Source of the DNA: Tritrichomonas musculus
Taxonomy: Eukaryota > Parabasalia > Tritrichomonadida > Tritrichomonadidae
Direction: 5' to 3'
DNA: 64,000 nucleotides
Assembly: GCA_039105265.1 (NCBI GenBank)
Contig: JAPFFF010000039.1
Coordinates: 1-64,000 of the forward strand
A program made the position numbers and the translations under genes. Shown here one piece after another: positions 28,774 through 36,771 of this stretch. Below the pieces are notes generated by a model. The model was given only the letters and a program-made list of their open reading frames with translations, made no database searches and was not told the origin of the DNA. The first letter of the stretch is position 1. Every line of letters begins with the position of its first letter.

Positions 28774-30129
28774 TTATTGCCTTCTTCGTTGTGGTGGTGG
28801 TTGTGCATTTGGATCATATGGTATGTTGTTAGCTTGGCAGTATTGTATGATAGTAGTTTTGAGTATATTAATGATGTTATTTCTTGTGTTAGTTTTGGTT
28901 TGTGTATCTCCGTAGTACAAGTCACTTATGTTTCCAGTCACAATATCATCAATTTCATCTCTGCAATCCTTCTTAGCTTTGGCAACAGCGGTAGGATTAT
29001 TACCATCTATACCATATTTGTTCAATATAGGATTAATAAATACTGTTTGCCATAAGTGTGCTGTAGCTCTAGCAATAATAGGCAATTTAACTTCTGCTGG
29101 TAAATTCTGAATTGGAGCAATAGCATACTTAAGTGTGAGTTCTTTATCGAGAAGGTATTTCCTGAATCTCTGGTATGGTGAAAGTCTCTTAGCTTTACGA
29201 ACAGAGTAGCCAGTAGTGTTAACACCATCTGGAAATCCTCTATAGCCTGGCATAACATTACCAATATTTCTAGGATCATTGCTGTCATCATCAATATAGT
29301 GTAAGTTATGAAATTGTTCACGAATCCACTTATTCTTAGGATTTCCTGATCTGTCTTTTCTTAGTGGGAATTGTTGGTAGTAAGCAAGGTCATGTGGGAA
29401 TTTAGAGATTGTAGTTGTGTAGCCATTTACGTATAAAGGTTGGTTTCTTGAATTATATACAACAACATCAGGAATTCCATCATTGTTGATATCAGTCAAG
29501 TTTGTAATTTCTGCTGGTCCATTGGGGTCTTTTTTGTTGAGAAACCATTTTGCATTTGGTTTTGCTTTTAAGTTATGTTTTTTGATCATATGATCTGCAC
29601 CTGCTGGAGATATTGCTTGTTTTACTCTAGTGATATCACGTTTCATGTTTAGGATTAATTTTGCAAGATCATCCATACCAACTTTAGAAGTGAAACCACC
29701 TGGATTAATGCTGCTGACCTTTTCTGTTATACCTTTTATTAACCACTGTCTTGCATATGCTCTTTGTTGTTCTGTAGTTCCAAAGAGTTCATCCATGTCT
29801 TCTGGTTTAATGGCAGTACCATTGAGCTTATTAAACATTGTAAGTAAGTCAGCATCAGTATTTGTATGGCCCATGATTTCTTGAACATTGCCATTTCTAG
29901 GATCCATGTAATTAGGAAGTCCATAACTCTTGAAATCTCTATCTCTAGGCGTCTTGTTCCACTGTGCTCCTGGTGCAAACTGTGATGGTAACTGTGCTCT
30001 TTGTACTTGTGCTTGTGGGCGCCATAATTGCTGTGGAATTGTATCTATATCGAAATTATTTAACCGTTCATCATCAATATCTATTTCTTGTCGTTGTTGT
30101 TGTTGTTGTTGTTGTTGCGGCTGTTCCAT
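28774..30129 (-). CDS. Polinton structural-like protein, 451 aa
   Basis: The start is taken at MEQPQQQ; the frame upstream of it only translates the 27-bp repeats. A Gln tract at residues 4-12 is followed by a Pro/Gln-rich region, then a mostly helical body. Around residue ~230 there is DINNDGIPDVVVYN, the Asp-rich Ca-binding loop of FG-GAP/dockerin-type sequences. The C-terminus is PPPQRRRQ. Its place beside the ATPase and capsid genes and its size suggest a virion or packaging protein conserved in Mavericks. I cannot name it with certainty. Confidence 0.6.
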   Translation of the reverse strand: MEQPQQQQQQQQRQEIDIDDERLNNFDIDTIPQQLWRPQAQVQRAQLPSQFAPGAQWNKTPRDRDFKSYGLPNYMDPRNGNVQEIMGHTNTDADLLTMFNKLNGTAIKPEDMDELFGTTEQQRAYARQWLIKGITEKVSSINPGGFTSKVGMDDLAKLILNMKRDITRVKQAISPAGADHMIKKHNLKAKPNAKWFLNKKDPNGPAEITNLTDINNDGIPDVVVYNSRNQPLYVNGYTTTISKFPHDLAYYQQFPLRKDRSGNPKNKWIREQFHNLHYIDDDSNDPRNIGNVMPGYRGFPDGVNTTGYSVRKAKRLSPYQRFRKYLLDKELTLKYAIAPIQNLPAEVKLPIIARATAHLWQTVFINPILNKYGIDGNNPTAVAKAKKDCRDEIDDIVTGNISDLYYGDTQTKTNTRNNIINILKTTIIQYCQANNIPYDPNAQPPPQRRRQ

Positions 30130-30151
30130 TTTTAAATTTTCAGAAAAATAA

Positions 30152-30228
30152 CATAAATGGTTCTCACAAATTGCAAAACATAAATGGTTCTCACAAATTG
30201 CAAAACATAAATGGTTCTCACAAATGAA
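30152..30228. repeat. 27-bp tandem repeat, about three units (Polinton)
   Basis: Unit cataaatggttctcacaaat followed by tgcaaaa, starting at 30152, 30179 and 30206. Sits between the divergent 451-aa and 115-aa genes. Confidence 0.85.
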
Positions 30229-30262
30229 GAAGCAACGATAATTTCTTTTCTTTTTCATAAAA

Positions 30263-30610
30263 ATGGTCAAAACTTACTACATCACCAAAGACTACATCAA
30301 TAATTTACCATCAGAATTTACAAGCAGCTTAAACAAAAGATATATTTCCTTTCAATACTGTCGTGCAACTTGTAAAGGATATCTTGATGGCGAAACTGAA
30401 ATTCATTGTAGCTTTATACAGAGAGATGAGTATTGTGATTCTCTAGTGTGGTATGCTAATGTTGTACCTCCTGATGATAATAGAAAATATGAATTTGTAG
30501 GTACGAAAAGACAGTTTAAAGTATGGTTTACAGACACGAATGGTAACATTATTGAGCCTGACAACTTTACACTATTTCTGAAATTAGAAATATTGAAGCA
30601 CTATCGATAA
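30263..30610 (+). CDS. Polinton ORF, 115 aa, beta-rich
   Basis: Starts MVKTYYITKDYI. The C-terminal half (FKVWFTDTNGNIIEP, then FTLFLKLEIL) resembles the end of jelly-roll virion proteins, where a WFTDxxG turn is common. Candidate minor capsid or vertex protein; the length is short for a full penton. Inference only. Confidence 0.5.
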   Translation: MVKTYYITKDYINNLPSEFTSSLNKRYISFQYCRATCKGYLDGETEIHCSFIQRDEYCDSLVWYANVVPPDDNRKYEFVGTKRQFKVWFTDTNGNIIEPDNFTLFLKLEILKHYR

Positions 30611-30612
30611 TC

Positions 30613-31240
30613 ATAAATGATACCTGCAAACTGACTTTCGCACATGATACCTGCAATACTGACTTTCGCACATGATACCTGCAATACTGACATCTATTTT
30701 TGTTATTCTCATTTCTGATCTTCATCTCTGATACTCTCATTTCTGATTTTCATAATTGCTATTCTCATTTCTGATTTCATCAATGATACCTACAATACTG
30801 ACTTTCATCAATGCTATTCTCATTTCTGATTTTCATCAATGCTACCTACAATTCTGATTTTCATAATTGTTACTCTACTTATCAATTCTCTGTTTTGTTA
30901 CTCTACTTATCAAATTTCTGTTTTACTATTCTTGACAAACCTTCCGAGTTAGTAGTGTAAATATCAAAAATCAGTATGCGGTAGGAGTATTAAATGAGGT
31001 CATTTGATAGTGAGAGTAGTTTCTCGGAAGTCTGGAATAGAATATCACATGTAGGTTTCAATATTGTTGGTAGCAATTATGAAAATCAGTATAGGGAATA
31101 GTTTTTTGAGATTTCATTTTTACCACTACCATTTCTCTTTCTCAGATGTGTAAATATCATTCATGAAAGTCAATATTGTAGGTAGCATTGATGAAAATCA
31201 GAAATGAGAATATCATTCATGTAAGTTGCTATTGTAAGTA
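30613..31240. repeat. Degenerate direct and inverted repeats (Polinton intergenic)
   Basis: 30613-30693 contains a 28-bp direct repeat (cacatgatacctgcaatact then gactttcg; units at 30641 and 30669 and an imperfect one before). 30750-30880 has degenerate versions (tcatcaatgctacctacaat). 31160-31215 is their approximate reverse complement (gtaggtagcattgatgaaaa), so the spacer can fold back on itself. No gene lies between 30611 and 31300. Confidence 0.7.
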
Positions 31241-31300
31241 TCATTGTTGGTTATCACTATTGTAAGTATTGTTGTTGTTGGACTTTTCTTTTTATATCAA

Positions 31301-33211
31301 ATGACAGGAATACTAACAAAGAAAAATGTTGAGGATGGTGCCTTTGTATGTAGCAATTCTGGAAACAACAACACTGACTATGAATCTATATATGTTAAAG
31401 ATGATGTTATTGTTGATGGAGATATGATTCTTGGAGGAATTTCTATAAAATCACAGCTTGTAAATCATGAAGAGAGAATCGCAGCTGTTGAAAATAAAGA
31501 CATGACCATATATGCCAAGAAAGATGAAATACCAGACCTTACTCCATATGTGAAGAAAGATGAGATTGTTACAGTAGATTTGAGTCCATATGTTCTAAAA
31601 ACTGAATTAGCAGAAGATCATTATACCGCTGCACAAGTAGAAGAGAAATTTGTTGACGAAGATGAACTAGCATATGAGTTTAATAAGTATGAGACCAAAG
31701 AAGTTGCCGAAGAGAAGTATGCACTCAAAACTGATATCCCTACTGTTGATCTTACTCCTTATGCACTCAAAACTGAATTACCAACAATAATAAACTCACA
31801 ACATGATACCACTAATGATGTTGCTGTGCCTACTGTAAAACTGGTTGAAGATAAATTATTAGCGTATGACCAAGAAAAGAATGAAATATATAACAGGAAA
31901 GATTGCACTCTAGCTATAAAGGCTGTGTTTGAAGATGGAACTTCTACCTCTTTCACTGTTTCACATAATGTAAGCATAAATGACAAAGAAGTATATGTAA
32001 AAATAGATGATACAGCTGATTATGTTGCTTATGAGAGTGACAAAGTTGGCTATATCAAGTGTAATGTAGAGAGTGAAACTACAATATTGTTTGTAAAGAC
32101 TATCACAAAAAATGTTTTTACTTATGGCGATTATACTTATAATGTTAGTAATGGTAGAATCACAACTCTAGAAACAGTAGCGAAGTTAACAAAGTTTATT
32201 CCAAGTATAGTTTACAATGATAAGGTTGTCAAGTTTGGTAAAATTCAGCTTAACGCTAATTGTCCTTCAAGTATCTCTGTTGCTACTGATTTCAATGGTA
32301 GAGATATAACTTCTTTGTATTCATTCGGAAATTGTTCTAAAACTGTAATTCATATAGATTTCACTAACTTTGATATTTCTAATGTTACAATTTGCTCAGA
32401 TTTTGCAAATAAGTGTAATAACCTAGAGACTATAAAATTTGATAAGAGATATAGTAATAATTTATGTAAGTATTTCGATTGGATGTTTATAGAATGTCGT
32501 AAACTAAAGGAAGTTGATTTATCTATGTTCTATTCGAGGAATGTGGAAAAGATTGGAAGTATATTTATGGCCTGTATAGTTTTAGAAGTTATAGATATTT
32601 CAAACTTAATCATAACAGCCATGTCTCAGTCGTGTGAAAGTATGTTTTATAATTGTCGTAACCTAAAAATATTGTATATACATGATAGCATGTATGATCT
32701 TATTTCTTACGCTTTTGAGTACCGTATTAACGTAAAATTAGTGAAATCAACTTATAAAGGCAGAGAGTGTTATATTCCAGAAAATTATCTTGAAGAAGTA
32801 CGTAATAGTGATTGTGCTCTGAAAAGTGATATTCCTACTGTTGATCTCGAACCTTATGCACTCAAAACTGATATTCCTACTGTTGATCTCGAACCTTATG
32901 CACTCAAGTCTGCTTTAGATCTTATAAAAACAAATGTTATCAATATTGATTTTGACAAGATGACACCAATTGAGATACAAGTCAAAAATGAGAAATACTA
33001 TTTGAAAGACATTGATGATAACATGATAGTCGATACTACCAATTTCTATATTGATGCTACCAATGCTGATGGAACTAAGAAATATAAAGGCCTCAGTACT
33101 AGTTCAGAATGGATAAGACCAGGAATTTACAAAGTCATAAGTGATTCATTTGATCCATTCTGGTTGACTTATTATACAAACAATACTTTTAACATATCTG
33201 ATGACTATTAA
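31301..33211 (+). CDS. Polinton fibre-like protein with BspA/DUF285 insert
   Basis: 636 aa from the first ATG at 31301. Residues ~40-190 and ~520-565 are fibre-type repeats (YVKKDEI, YALKTDIPTVDL, PYALKTEL), like the shaft repeats of phage tail fibres. Between them, residues ~290-490 contain repeats of the BspA/DUF285 type (TNFDISNVT, NNLETIKF, CRKLKEVDLSMF, SMFYNCRNLKIL). BspA-like LRRs are the most expanded surface family of trichomonads and mediate adhesion in bacteria and parasites. A trimeric virion fibre carrying an adhesion domain would serve host-cell attachment. The next gene starts inside the last codons (11-nt overlap). Confidence 0.7.
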   Translation: MTGILTKKNVEDGAFVCSNSGNNNTDYESIYVKDDVIVDGDMILGGISIKSQLVNHEERIAAVENKDMTIYAKKDEIPDLTPYVKKDEIVTVDLSPYVLKTELAEDHYTAAQVEEKFVDEDELAYEFNKYETKEVAEEKYALKTDIPTVDLTPYALKTELPTIINSQHDTTNDVAVPTVKLVEDKLLAYDQEKNEIYNRKDCTLAIKAVFEDGTSTSFTVSHNVSINDKEVYVKIDDTADYVAYESDKVGYIKCNVESETTILFVKTITKNVFTYGDYTYNVSNGRITTLETVAKLTKFIPSIVYNDKVVKFGKIQLNANCPSSISVATDFNGRDITSLYSFGNCSKTVIHIDFTNFDISNVTICSDFANKCNNLETIKFDKRYSNNLCKYFDWMFIECRKLKEVDLSMFYSRNVEKIGSIFMACIVLEVIDISNLIITAMSQSCESMFYNCRNLKILYIHDSMYDLISYAFEYRINVKLVKSTYKGRECYIPENYLEEVRNSDCALKSDIPTVDLEPYALKTDIPTVDLEPYALKSALDLIKTNVINIDFDKMTPIEIQVKNEKYYLKDIDDNMIVDTTNFYIDATNADGTKKYKGLSTSSEWIRPGIYKVISDSFDPFWLTYYTNNTFNISDDY

Positions 33212-33833
33212 CGAACCAACCTCATTAAAAGTAAAGGAATTCTACATTGGTAATGAACCAGCATCCGAGTCAAAAACTGTGTACTCCACAAAAATTATAG
33301 ATCATGAATTGACAAAAAAGGTAGATTATAACCCTCAAGATCCTGTTGTTTATGAATCAATGTTGAAGGAATATGGAAACAGCACAACTATTACACATCT
33401 CGCACCTATAGAAGCTGGGGAAGAAATATCTGACTTCAAAGTTGGAAAACCTGTGTTTATGTCAGGTCATGTGTACAAGAGAGAGAATGCCAGTAGCTGC
33501 GAGCCCTCGCGACGAAGCTGTGTTTGGATTTCATCATCAGCAACAGACAGTACTGATTGTATATGTTCTGTAGTCATAGATGGATCATGGAAAGAGTTTG
33601 TTGGTGTTGTTACTAATGTGGATGAAGAAAACGGTAATATAACTTTTGCTACACATGGAGACTACCTTTTCTATGTTGACGATGCTAACATTTATGCTGT
33701 AGGAGATGTGCTGTTGTATGATGGCAGGATCTTAGATGAGGATTATGCTATGACTTTACGCATTCAGCAATCAATAGTTGGAAAAGTAAGTGCAAAAATA
33801 AATGAACATACACTAGCATTATTCAAATCGTGA
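33201..33833 (+). CDS. Polinton ORF, 210 aa, probably fibre-associated
   Basis: Overlaps the end of the fibre gene by 11 nt, the tightest coupling in the element. Beta-rich, with a CEPSRRSCVW/TDCICS Cys-containing region near the middle and a repeated pattern GVVTNVDEENGNITFAT ... VGDVLLYDGRIL that is like phage tail and fibre tip proteins. Function not known; adhesin or fibre-cap role inferred from context. Confidence 0.55.
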   Translation: MTINEPTSLKVKEFYIGNEPASESKTVYSTKIIDHELTKKVDYNPQDPVVYESMLKEYGNSTTITHLAPIEAGEEISDFKVGKPVFMSGHVYKRENASSCEPSRRSCVWISSSATDSTDCICSVVIDGSWKEFVGVVTNVDEENGNITFATHGDYLFYVDDANIYAVGDVLLYDGRILDEDYAMTLRIQQSIVGKVSAKINEHTLALFKS

Positions 33834-33867
33834 GAGGCATTCATTCATTCATGGTTGCTATCATTGC

Positions 33868-34434
33868 TTACACTACAATCTTCAAGCTCACACCATATCT
33901 TATAAATTGTGTATAGATTTCGTTATAACCATACTTTAGATCTTCAGCTTTGTTATTTTTGTATACCAGAATTTTGTCGATCTTGATGAACTTACTATTG
34001 GTGCCGCTACACCCACACCCAACATCTGACTCATCTAATACTAACTCTATTTTGTCGGCATCTGTTAAAAGTTTAATCATGTTCATCAGCAATTTACTAT
34101 CACAAACTACATAACTATTGATTTTCAGAGGATTTGTTTCATACATGGCAACCAGCATTTCTAGAAATTTGTTTTTCTTCTCAAGTGAATCAAGTTCAGT
34201 GCCCAAATCTGCTATACCTCTGCTTGTTGCTTGTACTGATGGAAATGCTGATGGTGTCGTCTGTGAAGTAAAATTTACTGGAGACACTTGAGGATATGTA
34301 ACTTGTGGTGGATTAGGAGGTTGGGTACTTTTGTTAGGAGTTATTTTTATGTTAACATTTGTGTTCTGCTCTTGTTTTACACTAGCGTCATTCTCACTTG
34401 ATAAAATTCTAGCTTGGCGAAGAGTGTTAGACAT
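33868..34434 (-). CDS. Polinton ORF, 188 aa, unknown
   Basis: An N-terminal ~75 residues of disordered Pro/Thr/Ser/Gln-rich sequence is followed by a compact mixed domain with a CGCSG motif. No family recognised. Convergent with the 210-aa gene. Confidence 0.5.
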   Translation of the reverse strand: MSNTLRQARILSSENDASVKQEQNTNVNIKITPNKSTQPPNPPQVTYPQVSPVNFTSQTTPSAFPSVQATSRGIADLGTELDSLEKKNKFLEMLVAMYETNPLKINSYVVCDSKLLMNMIKLLTDADKIELVLDESDVGCGCSGTNSKFIKIDKILVYKNNKAEDLKYGYNEIYTQFIRYGVSLKIVV

Positions 34435-34461
34435 TTAATAACCAACAAGAAACAAAAATGC

Positions 34462-34725
34462 TCATGAATAATAATTAGAAATTGCTCGGTTTAATAATCT
34501 TCTAACTCTCATATCTCTCTCATATTTGGCTTGTAATTTCTGTCTTTTCATAATTCCTTTCTCATCTTCGGGCATAGGTGTATTAAGAACTCGTCTGTAA
34601 TATTGAAGTCTACTGTTGATCTGTTTTAATGTTTGAGTTGCAAATGTACTTCTCTGATGTGGTCTTCGGAGTGGTGGAAGACTCGCGAAGGCTTGTCCTG
34701 AGCGTGGCTGTAACGTCATTGACAT
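34462..34725 (-). CDS. Polinton small basic protein, 87 aa
   Basis: From MSMTLQPRSG at 34725. Very rich in Arg and Lys (PLRRPHQRS, LQYYRRVL, RDMRVRRLLNRA), so a DNA-binding or core protein is plausible. Its ATG lies only 20 bp from the divergent integrase ATG, so both promoters must overlap. Confidence 0.55.
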   Translation of the reverse strand: MSMTLQPRSGQAFASLPPLRRPHQRSTFATQTLKQINSRLQYYRRVLNTPMPEDEKGIMKRQKLQAKYERDMRVRRLLNRAISNYYS

Positions 34726-34745
34726 TTTTAGTTGAAATAAAAAGT

Positions 34746-35876
34746 ATGAATGTGTTTTCGTCAGCATTTGAAGGTGTGAGAATAGAGCAGCTCGTAAATG
34801 AAAACCCTAAAAAGCTTACCTACAACGAATTTAACTTACTTATGCAAAACTTTAGGCCCACAAAGAGGAAGCTAGATAATTGGTATAAAGAATATGAGAA
34901 AAGGTATATCAGAAAATATGGTGATTTATTAGTGGAGCCACCAATTAATAACCTCATAGGATTCAAGTCCAAAAATAAGGTAGCAAGGTTACAAGAATTA
35001 GAGAGTAGACTTAGGAAGAACACAGAAGAGATCCACAGTAATAATTTTCCATTAAAGGAGAACATCAAAAAGTTTCAGCTGCACTCTGTCACTAGTAGAT
35101 ATACATACTTGATAGACTTGATGCAGACTCAGGATATTGTGTACCTTATTGCTATCAACATTAATACTCGTTACTTATTTGCTAGACCTGTGAATGTAGC
35201 AGTGAATAACGGTAATAGAGTCATAACTAGGGAAATCAAATCAGCGCAGGTATTTATCAATGCTCTTGGTGATATGGTAGACTTTGATAATCTATATGTG
35301 GAAAAGTTAATAGGGGATGCAGAAAAAGCTTTCTTCTCTGAGGAGGCTATCAATGTTTACCATGATTTTCCACAAAGAATTAAGTTTGAAAAAGTGAGAA
35401 GACAAAAAGTGGGAGGGCATACAGAACCTTTGCATTCATCATTGGGAATCATAGATAGAGTTATACGTACTATTCGTGATATGGCTTACTTAATGAAAGT
35501 AGAAAGAATTACGCCGAACATTATGAGTGAAATAGTTTGGCAGTACAACAATAGCCCACACAAAACTCTATCTAAGTATGCAGGATTTGATGTAACTCCA
35601 AAGATGGTGCAAGATGATGCGGACCTTGAAGAATTCATAGTAAGGAAGATCGTACAAGAGAACTATGAAATTATGAACAGAAAAGATTGGAAATTAGAAA
35701 ATGGGACTAATGTAAAGGTCTACAATCCTAAAGATACAATGATGAAAAGAAGAAGGGTTATACAGCCTGGAGAACATTTTGTAGTTGGTTATGAAGATGG
35801 TTTGTATAGAGTGAGAGATGACAAAAATAATGAGCAAGTAGTACCGAGATATAGATTAAAGAAGATGTATGGCTAA
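34746..35876 (+). CDS. Polinton integrase (retroviral type)
   Basis: 376 aa from MNVFSSAFEG. The N-terminal helical part is followed by an RNase-H-fold core (YLIDLMQT, LIGDAEKAFFSEEAINVY, GGHTEPLHSSLGIIDRVIRTIRD, WQYNNSPH) and a C-terminal SH3-like basic domain (GEHFVVGYEDGLYRV). This is the Maverick-type integrase related to those of retroviruses and Ty3 elements, which inserts the element into chromosomes. Confidence 0.85.
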   Translation: MNVFSSAFEGVRIEQLVNENPKKLTYNEFNLLMQNFRPTKRKLDNWYKEYEKRYIRKYGDLLVEPPINNLIGFKSKNKVARLQELESRLRKNTEEIHSNNFPLKENIKKFQLHSVTSRYTYLIDLMQTQDIVYLIAININTRYLFARPVNVAVNNGNRVITREIKSAQVFINALGDMVDFDNLYVEKLIGDAEKAFFSEEAINVYHDFPQRIKFEKVRRQKVGGHTEPLHSSLGIIDRVIRTIRDMAYLMKVERITPNIMSEIVWQYNNSPHKTLSKYAGFDVTPKMVQDDADLEEFIVRKIVQENYEIMNRKDWKLENGTNVKVYNPKDTMMKRRRVIQPGEHFVVGYEDGLYRVRDDKNNEQVVPRYRLKKMYG

Positions 35877-35968
35877 AAACATGACTCTTCTCATGCCCCA
35901 ATTATGGATCTCCCAAGAATGAAAAGAAAAATATGGTGAACTTTTTTAATGATAATCATCTGTGCTCT

Positions 35969-36742
35969 TTATTTTTGATGTTGCTCATTTATGATTTCTT
36001 CTTTGTATTTTCCATTATAGTTTTGATAGAGTCTGCCATATCTAAGTACGTACAAATCTTGTTCTGTCATTTGTTTTATAGCTTCTTCATATTCAGATGT
36101 GGGAGTTGTTTCGTCAATCCTCAATAGTTTTAACTTATGTTCTATACAGTATTGATCTTTCAACTTACCATTTTTCACTTGTTCATCATCACTTCTATGA
36201 CTTCTATCGTCCATCTCTACTAACAAATCTAATTGCGATAAATAAAAGTCAAATCGTAGTTTATAATTCTTAGCGCTTTTGAGATCTTCATATGTTTTCT
36301 GTGTTGTGAATTCAATGTTGTTGCTCTCTAAATACTCTCTAAATTGTTTTTCTAAAGGCTGGTAATAATTATGTGGTCTTGAATTGTGATTAATCCAGTC
36401 ATCTAGTGTAGTCCAGTAATAAGAGTTGTTGTATTTGTATCTGATTCTTTGTTTTGTATTGTGATACTCATCTGCTAACTCACAATCATCTTTCATCAAT
36501 AATTCATTTACACTTTTGTTATTCCATTTTGTATGTTCTTTAGTGATCCTATTGCCACCTGATAAATGTGGTCTTGATGGTCTCTTTTTACATTTCCAGT
36601 CATCAAATCTTACGGTATATTGTTGTCCCTCATATGTGTATGTTATTCTCTTGTCACCTCTTTCGTATTTACTTATTAATATACAATTTTCTTTGGCTAA
36701 CTCTTCTGCTACCATTTGTGTATTCCATCTAATCCTGCTCAT
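35969..36742 (-). CDS. Polinton PD-(D/E)XK nuclease with two N-terminal repeats
   Basis: 257 aa. Residues ~1-55 and ~70-125 are two copies of a ~50-aa module (W...V.EL...DC.L..EY.....RI.Y.Y....Y...LDDW), probably DNA-binding. Residues ~130-215 match the PD-(D/E)XK nuclease core of Vsr/DUF559/homing-type enzymes (RFDFYLSQLDLLVEMDDRSHR, then KDQYCIEHKLKLLRID). Enzymes of this kind nick or cut DNA. A role in replication, recombination or homing of the element is possible. It lies head to tail with the polymerase gene, both on the minus strand. Confidence 0.7.
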   Translation of the reverse strand: MSRIRWNTQMVAEELAKENCILISKYERGDKRITYTYEGQQYTVRFDDWKCKKRPSRPHLSGGNRITKEHTKWNNKSVNELLMKDDCELADEYHNTKQRIRYKYNNSYYWTTLDDWINHNSRPHNYYQPLEKQFREYLESNNIEFTTQKTYEDLKSAKNYKLRFDFYLSQLDLLVEMDDRSHRSDDEQVKNGKLKDQYCIEHKLKLLRIDETTPTSEYEEAIKQMTEQDLYVLRYGRLYQNYNGKYKEEIINEQHQK

Positions 36743-36771
36743 GTCTTGATATGTATATGTGAAATAAAAAA

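Noticed and set aside
28678-29055. Plus-strand 125-codon frame over the 16-18-bp repeats
   Set aside because: Its repeated MVPFSFMVP translation merely reflects the DNA repeat and then runs antisense to the 451-aa gene.
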